Assembly: GCA_029964075.1 (NCBI GenBank)
Contig: CM057149.1
Location: forward strand, 12,100,465-12,164,464
Direction of reading: 5' to 3'
Source of the DNA: Patiria pectinifera
Lineage: Eukaryota > Echinodermata > Asteroidea > Valvatida > Asterinidae
Length of the DNA: 64,000 nt
The notes under the pieces were generated by a model. That model made no database searches. It saw only the letters and a list, made by a program, of their open reading frames with translations, and was not told where the DNA came from. A program made the position numbers and the translations under genes. This document shows positions 32,301 through 44,300 of this stretch, one piece after another; position 1 is the stretch's first letter, and the number at the start of each line of letters is the position of its first letter.

Positions 32301-35300
32301 GGGGCGGGTCGGTACAGAGAGTGGCGGGAACCGACTGTGGGAATTCGGAGAAGCCAAATCGCGCGCACAGAAGAAGTTTAAGGAGACGTACTTTCAGAAA
32401 ACCGGCAACCAGTTTGGCAGCGAAAAGTTTGAGAAAGTCCCGGGCAAGTTCTTCCTCGTCGACATAGATTACAGAGAAGCTGTATGTGCTTTATTCTTCT
32501 GAATTAATAATTTTTATCCTTATTGTTGATATAATTACTACAGGTTTTTGGGAGGGGATTTGCAACTAGTGAAGTCCACATATAAAATATCCTTGTTAAA
32601 CTCCTTCGAATGTGCTTCATGAGAATATATCCATGACTTCATAATTATATACCAATGACACATCTTTACGAAGGCCTATTCTATCACCACACACAGACCA
32701 GTGCTCTCAAACCTGTTTTCCTGTGGAGACGTGTGTACAATAGGAAACAAAAGATTGTATCCACAAGGTTTTCACGAAATAGATATATGGATTTCACTCA
32801 AAAACTAGTTATCTCCAAGCTTTGTTGATCCGTCGCAAATGGAAGAGTTTTAGAAAAGGGGTATTAAGTTCAAATTTCAGCCAAGGAAATTCATTCTGGT
32901 TAAAATAAGAGCATTTATAAATTACACTTTCAAACTCGAAAAACTTTAGTACACGAGAACAAAGGAATGTCTCCACAAGGATACAAATTTGAGTGTGCGT
33001 GTAATAATTTGTGTACCCGGCGTCTGGGTAAATTGCCCAATTTGGCAACACAATTCAATGTCAAATATTTTTTCCAGGTCGTTCCCATCGAAGCCTTTCG
33101 AGAATCCCGGCTGCCTCCTGAAATTCAACGCTTGATGAGACTCATCTGTGACATAAATTTGTTCAAAATTGCCATGGTTGAATTTAAGGTAAGAGTAATC
33201 GCATTTAGAAAGCGAGAGAAGTATATATACAATTTACAAATGTTGCGGTGAAGCCACATATCATAATGGTCGCCTCGGCGGCAGGCCTCGCCGGTTAATT
33301 AAAACACGGATGACAACGCTTACACTCTAAAATCTCTTCTTTCTTTATTGTGCAGGGCTCTCACAAAAAGGTGTTTAAGGCTCAGTAACGATGCAGTACA
33401 ATAAGAACCATGTATTACAATTCGTAAACAACTTAACGAGCTTGGGCATATTACATAATTTTGTATTAATTAAAGTTTCCATTTTAAGAATTAGATTTCT
33501 AAAATAATGTAGTACAGATACATACCCCAGTATCAGGTTCAAAAAAGGATATTTCTTGATTGGATTACAGCTCAGTTGAATTTCTTGATTGAAATTACAG
33601 CTCAGTTGATTACAGCTCAGTTGAAAACCAGTGATCTAGGCTCATCGAAAGGCTTGAAAACGTGCATGTAGCCCGACAATGAGAAAAGGCCTACATTACG
33701 GCCTGCAATTGTTAGTCGAACTGACTAACGTGCGTGGTATCTGTTTTTTTTGCGCGCGCGTCCCGAATGTATACATTTTGTGGCAAATGTATACATTTCG
33801 TGGGGCTGAAGAAGTATGGAGGGCATATAATAACAAAATTAGTATGGAGCGCCTCAATGGTTTTCGCTAATTCCGCACACAAATAAGTATACAACACTGT
33901 TCATTAGAGTATCTACCAACAATCTTAACACTTTTATTGCGCAAGTGTAAAAATGAAGTTCAGTGCTGTGAAGAGAAGGTATTTAGCCGGCATTTGCCAT
34001 ACTGCAGGTATACCATTTTTAAGGCCACGTTTACTGGGTCTGGCAGATAAAGTGTTGCGTGTAGGCCCTAGGCACTAGTGTTCCGTAGGCATACTTTGCT
34101 ATGGGCATCGGCACCAGTTTCATGTTGATGGTGTTACTAAGCTATCCAGGTCACACTGGTAGATCTAAAAGCCATTGGCACCGTGCTATAGACCGACAAA
34201 ATAACTTGTACAAGGTGAGTAAAAAAAACCACGAAACCCAAATGTCGGAACTATTGTTTGATTGAAGTACTGCATGTAGCACTTCCAAAATCAATTCAAT
34301 TCAATTCAATTCAACATGTTTATTAACAAATCACGAATAGCAGCCACATCTGAATAGCACGTGATTTACATTTAAAAAAAAATACATTTAAAAAAAAAAC
34401 AGTTAAAAAACAAAATATGACATTAAATACTAATATTAGAAAAGGTTTAAACGTGCATACAGATCTGACTAAAGAAAAATGTCTATATAGAGAAATACAT
34501 ATTATTGTTACAGACTGTGTTGCAATCAATTTATCTTACTTTAAAAAGGGGGCATTGAAAAATCTAAGACATAAAAGCCCAATTTGTAAGCTTTCTTTTA
34601 GTACAAGAATCATTCAAATCACTCATGTACTTTCAAACACAACCACCGTTTAAAAGTTCTGTCCACGGATCACCAAATATGGTGTGCGTTCTTTCAGCAA
34701 AACGAAAACAGTTCACACACATCCCCATGTGATTTTTTTTTTCGTTTTGATGAAGGAACCGTACTGAACTTTTTTTTGGGATCCGTGGACAGAACCTTAA
34801 AACGGTGGTTGTGTTTAAAAAGTGGTGTAATTTAAAAAGTACATAAGTGATTTTAATGATTTTTGTTCTAAAAGAAAGCTTGTACTAAAAGAATTTGGCT
34901 TTTATATCCCAGATTTTGAAAGTGCTACATACAGAACTTCACTATAACAATGGTTCAAACATTTGGGGTGTTTTTTTTTTTACTAACCTTGTATACATGT
35001 ACGTATACATGTACATGCAGCTACATCAGCGTCAGTTGCTAAAATCGGAAATTTTGAGAGACGGAAAATTGTGTGTGAGTACGTTTAATATGCATTCAAA
35101 AGGGGACGTTGAACATTAGAGGACAATAGGGTCCATATTTCCCGACGGTCCGCAATTGACGATCATGTACAGAACACATTGGAGGTCTTCCTTAAAGGTT
35201 AGGGTAACGAAAGAGGGATAACAGGGGGTCCTCGATTACAGAGGATAATACACTTGTGCGTGTTTATTGTGTAAAAATCGAGCACACACACGTGCAACTT

Positions 35301-38300
35301 CATCGATGAATCGAGGACAGAAATCAAATCGAAGACTCCACGGTTGGAAAATGTGTACAAAACCAATGGGAGCAAAAAAGTAAAGAGTACAAGCAAAGGA
35401 AACTGGGAAGAAGAACAATAGAAAATTCTTTATGTACACCATAAAAGAAAATCCTCGATTTACACCAGAAACAAACATGAATTTGTTACTGCATTCATTA
35501 CGGGACGTTGAACAATAGAGGACAATAGGGTCCCCAATTCCCGAGAGGTCACAAATTTGGATTCGTGTACAAAACATAAGGGAGGTCTTCCTAAAATATT
35601 AGAGTACAAACAATTAAAAGAGGGACAATAGGGGGTCCCCGATTACAGGCAAATACACACTTGTGTGTGCGTGTGGGTAGGCATTACATTTAATGTGTGG
35701 ACTTCCGAATAAAAGAGGTCCCCATAAACCAGGTAGCGGCGACGTTGTGTGGACGTGGGCAAGTCCACACAGTGTTTCCCCATTTCTGGAAAACAGTTTT
35801 AGAGACATTGTTGGTTTAGAGGCATTTTTGGATAGGTTTATCTGTGGCAAAATGAAGAGAAACACTAAAGGGAATCACAAAGGGAAACACAGATACACAA
35901 AAAATTGGATTGAAAGTGTTTTCACAGTGAGAGATAAATGAGGTTTTTTTTCAGAGGCTTTTCTTTTACTTCACGAAATCAAGGAAATGTCCACACTAGG
36001 TATGTAACGTAAACATGTGTGGGTGTATGTGGTTTATGGCACACAACAGTGTTTTCGTAGGCCCTCAAATCTTCCGTTGGCGCGCCCCCGAATATTTCTT
36101 AGGCCCTCAAATATTTCGTAGGCTCTATACACAATGCCAACTGTGCCTAGTCTGCTATATTGAATTGAAAGTTAGGTAAAATCTTGATTTTTTTAAACTT
36201 GCGAAGAGAACTGCTTCAACGCATAATTTAACATTTGTAACTAAACATTCCCTAATGTTTAAAGCCATTATGCATTTGGCATTATGCCTGCAATAAATAG
36301 TGAGGCGCCATCCCGTTCAACAATTCACAGTTAATGAAATACATTCAGGGTACTTGACAAAAATGGCCCATTCTTTTACAGTTACCTGGAAAAGCACGCA
36401 TTGATCAAGTTACAGAAACCTTCCGCAGACAGAAGATAGAAGTGGTCGCCCCATGAGAAAAATCTCCACCTGAAATCGTACTGTTTCATAACCAAAACCA
36501 AATAATGGAATTTCTTCTCTGTCTCTCGCTAGATCGACCTGAACAAAATGCCTCTCGGGAAGCTATCTAAGCCCCAGATACAGAACGCGTACTCGGTGCT
36601 GACAGAACTTCAGACGGTGAGCAGCTTTATGGAAAGATTGATCTCGGTTTGATATGCATAACTGTTGATCAGTTTGCCACCAGGCTAATTAGTTCCCTAG
36701 TACCCTAGTTTGTTTGTTGAAATTTTACAAGATGCACATAAGCTGTGGGATCTATAACGTGGCATAATGTTAGTGACACCTCATTGCAATCTTACCTCCC
36801 GACTTGCGCCCCCCCCCCCCCAGCACAGAAAAAAAAGGTGAAATATAGATGCTCAAAGTCGATCTTTTAATTTGAATTATAAGGAAATTTCACAAAATAA
36901 AGCGCACGAAAAGGTCAATATAACGTGGCAATGTACATTGTATTTTCATTACTCTCTAAATTTAAAAGAGTGAAAAACAAGTTTAGTTTGGTGGGGCTAA
37001 TCTTTCCGATTGGGTTTCTACTCTTTTAGAGTCAAGGTTGCATCTTCTTGAGTAATATTTTCTATTACCATGGCTCATATATAGTGAAAATCACTCTACT
37101 TATTGAATTACCTTCCACTCTTTTTAATGCACCACATCGGGGTAAAATTCGAGTGTTTTTGTTTTTTAACTTTGTTACATTTAAAGGGTAGCAGCGCCCC
37201 CTAGAGTAGATAAAGGTCTGCCCCAGAGAAGGTTTAAGGTCCAACCCCCACTCCCCACTCCCGGTCGGTGGAGCTCTCGCTAGGGACTCATCCTGGGATG
37301 GACCATTGCATGATCTACTTCATGCTTCATTCTTATGCCTTTAATCTTTGTAGTTGATCGAGACTGGTGATGCTAGTCGGAGCGCCATACTGGATGCAAC
37401 CAACAGATTCTACACTTTCATCCCCCATAACCTCGGCTTCAAGTCCATCCCCCTCCTGGACACCCTGGAAGTTATACAGGTGGATTGTGTTCATTGGCAC
37501 TTTAGCCTTCGTTAGGGCCCGTTCACTTCACAATCTGGTTGGGTATTACTGCAAACCTTTTACACATTTAATACCAGTGATGTGGTCGAGCCCTTTTCAG
37601 AGATCTGACCCACGTGTACACTGTAATGGAATATCCAATTAATGAGATAGCGCCTTGAGCACCAGTTCTGGTGGATACGTGCGCTTTGTAAATACGCATG
37701 ATGATATTATTATTATTTAATTTCAGTCAACGTGAATGAGTGCTTCACATCAAATGCCTGGTCTTTCAATGTACGAATCAGTGGGTTCGATTGAATGTAA
37801 ACGCATCGAATAAGCGGATCTCTGAAAGGTCTTCAGAAGGTATCGATGAGATCTCGACAAGATTTATGGCTCTAAAAACAATTTTGTTTGTACCAAAGAG
37901 TGAATATATTCTTCAATGTAAATAATAAAGATATTGTTATATAACTTATTGCCTCTTGAAAAGTCTTGACGACATCACTGAGTATAAGATTTAGAAAACT
38001 AAGGTGAACAATCGTTGCATCCATAGTATCTTTGTAACTGGAATGTTTCTGAATCAGAATGCCACAGAAGACACACCTGCAAAAATTGGCCATGGGCAGC
38101 TGATGTTCCACGGTTGTTCTTGGTGGTTGTCATTACAGAAGTTTCAAGCATTAAACGTGTTCAGACCGGACTTTGTAACCGATTCAATCAGAAATTAATC
38201 ACAAAGAATGTGATACAAGTCAATAGCGAATAACAGGGGATGAACAATAAATAACACAGGAATATCTTTGTCGCATTTCAATCGTGTCGTTTGAGTCCGA

Positions 38301-41300
38301 AAAAGATGTGATTGTATAATGATGACATTTGGTGACTGTATTAAAGGGAATATACAACATTTTCAAACATCGAAAAATAAAACTACCAAGTTTTTACGAA
38401 ATACCTTACTAGGATGTTGGTAAATGACAGTCTCAAGCATCTTGTAAAATTATGGCACCTGGTGTGAAGTCATTTTCAAGAAAATGGTATTTTTGTAAAT
38501 ATATCCAACGGTGGTCGGCCGACCAGCGTTGGAAAAACCTAACTATTTTTCAACTACTGCTCCAAATTTACTATTTTTTTCAGTTCAAATTTTGTTTGCT
38601 ATTGGTTACATGTTCATGAACGGGTGCAGGCCAGCTAGACTGGTTCCCTTGCCTTACAATTTTCCATCATCTATAAATTGATCCATTTTATCTTTTGTGG
38701 AGTCAGGGAACCAGACTAATTGAAACTTTTTGTTTTTCTTGGTTTTTCCAACCTTTTCGAACACAAAACTTAAAAAATGTTAGTGTAACAATATTTGATC
38801 TATTATACTAACCTCTCAAAATAGTTCATTTCTGAAAATTACAGCAAAAGCCAATGATGTACATTCCCATTAAAATGTTGGTCGAGACTCACCCTTACTT
38901 AATATCGTATATATTTCATAACTTTTTCTTTGAAGGAAAAGACAAAAATGTTGGATAATCTCCTGGAGATAGAGGCGGCATACAACCTCTTGGTATCTAC
39001 TAGCGAGTACTCTCCGAGGACAAATCCCGTGGATGTCCACTACGCGAAACTCAGATGCGCCATGCAGGTACACAAAGGGATGTGGTCCAATCGTCATGAG
39101 TCGGTCACGAGTAGATCACACGTTAATTGCAAGTCATGTAGTCCCAAGTCAATCATAAGCTACTCAAATTCCTTGTTACTTGCGACCGGACTAGTAGACT
39201 GACTTGTAACTGACCTGTTAAGGGACTTGCGATGGACTCAATTACAGTTCTGGTGTGATTCGCGGCTGCCTGAACTCAAGTGGAATCCGAATGTGCATAC
39301 ACGTACCCTTCATTTCATCCTATGTAAAAGATATATGTAAAGAAGATCGAATGCAGCTTCTGTGAAACCTTGGCTGCAAGGTCAGCTGTTTTATTTTTGA
39401 AGGCTGAAGTGCAACATTATATGTTGACATTTGTTTTATTTTTACACGTCATTGACGGTACGTTCTAAATCCAAGAAATGAGTGCAATGTTAACTCGAGG
39501 TGGAAGGTATTCAATAATTGTATTGGAGGTCGTCCTGTTAATATGACGAAAATGGAATCAATAGAAAGAATTGGGGCTTCTCGAAATTCGGCTGAAGCGA
39601 ATGACAAGATGTAGGTTGAAGCTTCTCTCCATATAGTGACCCTTAAGTGCGCCCCAAGAGTTAATTAGCACCAAGCCGTATTTGTTTTTCGCTCGTACCC
39701 CCTGCCCAGCAAACAGGACGCTGGGAAGGGCTGATGAATTTACGCTCTCATTCGATAGATTTTGCGTGACCTGTGACTGGCAATTCATCATGGCCACGAC
39801 CCTGCGAAATTTTAAACGGCCGTTAAGACTGAGCCACCACTCATTTATTCCTATTCATAAATGTTGTTTTTCTTTGAAAAGCGTAATAATCCAGGAAAAT
39901 CTGTAAAACTTATCTGTTTTGAAAATTTTTAATTCCCGTCACCGGTTCAGGTCCCGTTTCGCATTCACGAAACTGGGTCATGCAACACTCAAAAATTTTC
40001 CACACAGTCCGCAATGAAAAAGAAATCACATCCGTTATGGAATGCGTGCATTTTTATGTGTTTACATGGGTCATAATAAATTACTCAGAATGTCATCCCC
40101 ACTTCATTCACAAGATTCTGTGAAGCTTATCAGCCCATCCAAGCGCCCTGTTTGCAGGGCGGGGGTACGAGCAAATATTTGAGGAGCAGTGAGGAATTAA
40201 ACAGGCGCATCTTTGCCATGTTCACTGTGTATGATTCAAATTATTTTTTTTCTGTAAAGCACAACGAGTTTTATAAGGATGCTTCAAGTTAAATTCGTTT
40301 GTGTTTGAGCGGCACCATTATGGACACGGTGGACGGATGATAATAAGCAAACGCTTGGTGGTGCGCTGTTATGTACATGACTCCTGAGCATTTTGTATCG
40401 TTATTCCTTCGCTTATGTAGGTAGTCCCGAAACACAGTGATGAGTTCAAGATGATTGAGACATACACGAAGAATACCCACGGTGCCACACACGACTCCTA
40501 CCAACTCAAGGTGAAAGAGGTAAGATATGTGATCACTCAACGCGCTTGACTTGTACGGAGCTTGGAACAAAGTAGAGACATTAAATGAAAACTACTCGAT
40601 TTCTCTATCACTCCACTTAATTTCAGAATTGGGCAAGGCAGTATAAATACTTATGGCAATTGTTAAGTAAGACATAGCAGATGTTTAGGTGTTCTGCAGA
40701 AAATTGAAGCTTTAAGGGTGTTCTCCAAATTCAAATTTCAGTGGCTATGCAACTACTGAAGATTATGTTCATGTAATTATACTATTAGCATTGATTACAA
40801 GCTGATAACTTCATTGAGGAATTCTGGGTAGATACTTGATTAACCCTTCCGCCGATGTGTGTAGTAGTTTGCTTTGAGAATGTGTCCATGCACATAATGA
40901 TTTACTATCCCTTTCGTGCGAGGTTTTTCGTTTGGATCGTGAGGGCGAATTCTTGCGCTTTCAACCGTTCGCGAGCATGCACAACCGAATGCTGCTGTGG
41001 CACGGCTCCAGACTATCCAACTTCTGTGGCATCCTGTCTCAGGGCCTCCGCATTGCACCACCAGAAGCCCCAAAGGTTTGTTTATATACCGTATTATTCA
41101 AACGTTTCTTTGGGGGTTTATGAAACTGCGACTTAGCCTCTGGCTTCAGGTTCCGGCCCCCACCTCATGTTTTTGATTCCCTCGCTTGACAAACTTCAAA
41201 TTATGTCATTATCCATTGATTCAGCGTTAAAACGTTGGGGTCTGTTTTGAATCTGGCACTTCAGTTTCTCAAAAACCCCACTCGTTCCTATCAATCCTTA

Positions 41301-44300
41301 CCCTCCCTTGAAGTGTTGCACAACATATACATGCGACATTGGTTGTCTTATGATTATTATATTGACGTATATGCAATTTAAAGAAGTATGACACTATTTG
41401 CTTTCCAACGGTGGTTTATTGGTTCTCAAGCAATGACAACAGCGTCTGCAACAAAAGATACAAAGTAATACCAACAGGTAACGTTAATATATAAATGGCG
41501 AAGTTACAGTTCTCTATGCCCTCCCACGTCTTTGGAGGTGAGTGACAAAGATTGATACGGAAGTCATTTCTTGACAAAGTCCCCATTGCTCAACCATGTT
41601 GGTGGTTTGATCTGTCGAATTGAGCGACGCGTGGTAGGGGCGGTTGAGTGAGGTGAGGAGGCTGCAGGTTGAGGCTCCATAGTGGGGATGGGCTGCACCT
41701 TGAGGCCTGGGGCATTGTGCGGGCATGAGCTGGCGGCAGCTGCAGTTGTAGTGGTGCCGCCGTGAAGGAGGCGACTGGCCGATCGTTTGCCACTCTCCTT
41801 CGCTTCGACGTACTTGAGTACCTCCTCAAGTGACTTGTCCTGTTTTGATTTACCGAGGATGTCCAGTCGAATCTCCTCGTCCTCCAGCACCCGGATGAGG
41901 GCGTCTCTGATCATCATGTCACTGTACGCGACCTGGGTTTTGAATTTGCACTAGATCCTGAATCGGAGGCGGGCAGAGAAGGCACGCACTGGCTCGTCAC
42001 GGTCCTGGCGAATTTGCTGCAGCTGCACCCATGCGACCATGACGTTCTCTTGACGCACGGCAAGTGTCTTGATGTTTGAGGTCCTTTCGTCTGCTTTTGC
42101 TTTAATTTTCAGAAATTGTAGGACTTGGAGGGTTGAAATTTCATACCAAATATTGTTACACTGACCTGCTTATAGTTTTGTGTTCAAGGATGCTGGGAAA
42201 ACCAAGAACAATTGCTGTTCTTGTAGTCTGGGTCCCTGATCCAACCTCGAAAAGGAGCAATTTATAGACATCAGGAAATTGTCAGGTCAGGAAACGTTTG
42301 CATCCGTTTATGGATATGGAACCAAACCAAAAATGGACCAACTAAACTTTGTCAAGTGGAGGCAGTATTTGAAAAAAAGTAAGTTACTTTCCAGCAATAG
42401 TCGGCTGACCATGATAGGAAATTGAAAAAAAAATCCACTTTTCTTGAAATTGACAGCCCACAGGGTGCCATGACTTCCCAGTATTCTTTTACACTCAAGT
42501 AATTTATATTTCACAATTATTTTCAAATTTTGTTTTTAAATATTTTCAAATGTTATGTATTGCCTTTACTGTACAAAATATGGAAGAGGGGTTGGGGTAT
42601 AGCTAGTTCGCATTGTAAAGGGTCAAGTTGTGTGACGTCAAACTATCTCTCGTCCAACTGTATTCAATTTCCTCTGCTTTAAACTTTAGGGACTAGACGA
42701 TTAAGAGTGAAAATCGGTCTAACTTTTGATTAGATACTCTGGGGGAAAAAATCAATCCTGTGGAAACTCGGGTGAAAACTTGATTTACTCAATTGTGTGG
42801 ATTTCATTCTAAGATATCTTGTCGGCCTAGTTTCGGTCGGTGGCAGTAAATTTCACCAAAAAAGTTTTACTCGGTCTCTCAGTCCTCTGCCTTCTAGGCT
42901 CCCACAGAATATGGGGTCTAAAACAGTGTGCCAATTGGTTGGAATTCATGAAACTTGTAAAATATGGTAATTGATGCATGACGGAAAACCTGATATGGGG
43001 TAAGTTCGTTTCGACTGTAAAATTAAGCTTATTAACTTAGTTGTGACCCGATAACCCGTGCCAATTATGACGACTTTTCTTCTAATTTCCTGAGCATTTC
43101 TTGAGAAATACGAGAGATCCTTTACTCTTCTGATATTTGACCATCAGACTGGCTACATGTTTGGAAAGGGCGTGTACTTTGCCGACATGGTGTCGAAGAG
43201 CGCCAACTATTGTAACGCTGGCGTCAACTCGACTGGCCTGATGCTGCTATGTGAGGTCGCTGTTGGAAACATGCACGAGCTGAAAGAGTCATATTACATC
43301 ACACAGCTGCCGGCTGACAAACACAGTACCAAGGGTAATCCTGTTCGATTTCTTGATTGAGGGTGTCTCATTAAAACAGGAATAATAACCAACCAAACTT
43401 GGGTTCAGAGTTACGACGAGAAACGTATGGGGCTTGTGGTCTTGGGCAAGACACTTCCCCGCAATAACCGAGTATGGGTACCTGTGAGGGCAAAGGCCAG
43501 AATGCGCTAATCTCAAAAAGCTGCAGAGAAACTGGTCTCATGGCCTGATAAACAGGGGTAATAACTGTGAAGCTCCTCTGAAACTTTTGCATAAAGCACC
43601 ATGTCATTTAATGCAGGCCTTATCAAAACGTTAATGATGATCATGCATGATTCACATATTTCTTGAGGGGGTAGTTAATTGCAATAGTTTTTAAGAATAG
43701 TGGCAACTGGTCCTTTTAGTTTCCCCTAAAAGCTCAAAATAACATATTTTCCCGATTCTCTCTTCTTCCATGTTGGAATGCCTCTGCATTTTCAACAGGT
43801 TTTCAATGCGGGATCACTCGACAACATTTTTATATAATGTGTTATTCCCAAAGTGATTAATTTAGCGGTTGATATGCCAAATATGAGGCTCTAAATGCCA
43901 ACTATAAACATTAATGGGGGGAGTATCGTCATACCCAAACAACTCCATTTGCTAGGCCCCTGTTTGGGGTAAATATGTGCGTGGAATACAGATGAGGCTT
44001 ATTTTCACATTTTCTATCCCCCCCCCCAAAAAAAAATTATTTTACATCAGGTCAAGGCAGGACTTGTCCAGACCCCTCTGGTCAGTCGGTCATTGAAAAT
44101 GGGATCATTGTGCCAACGGGACAGCCAGTAGCATCCGATGTGTCGGACATCAGTCTGCAATACAATGAGTATCCTTTGTACGAACGAATTAACATCATGT
44201 GATGTTTCTTGTGGGTGTTCGTCTACTCCTGTACCGACCGCACATGCTTATTTCTCATGTTTTCTTGAAACCCGTAAACATTCTTTTATTCTCGTAAAGT

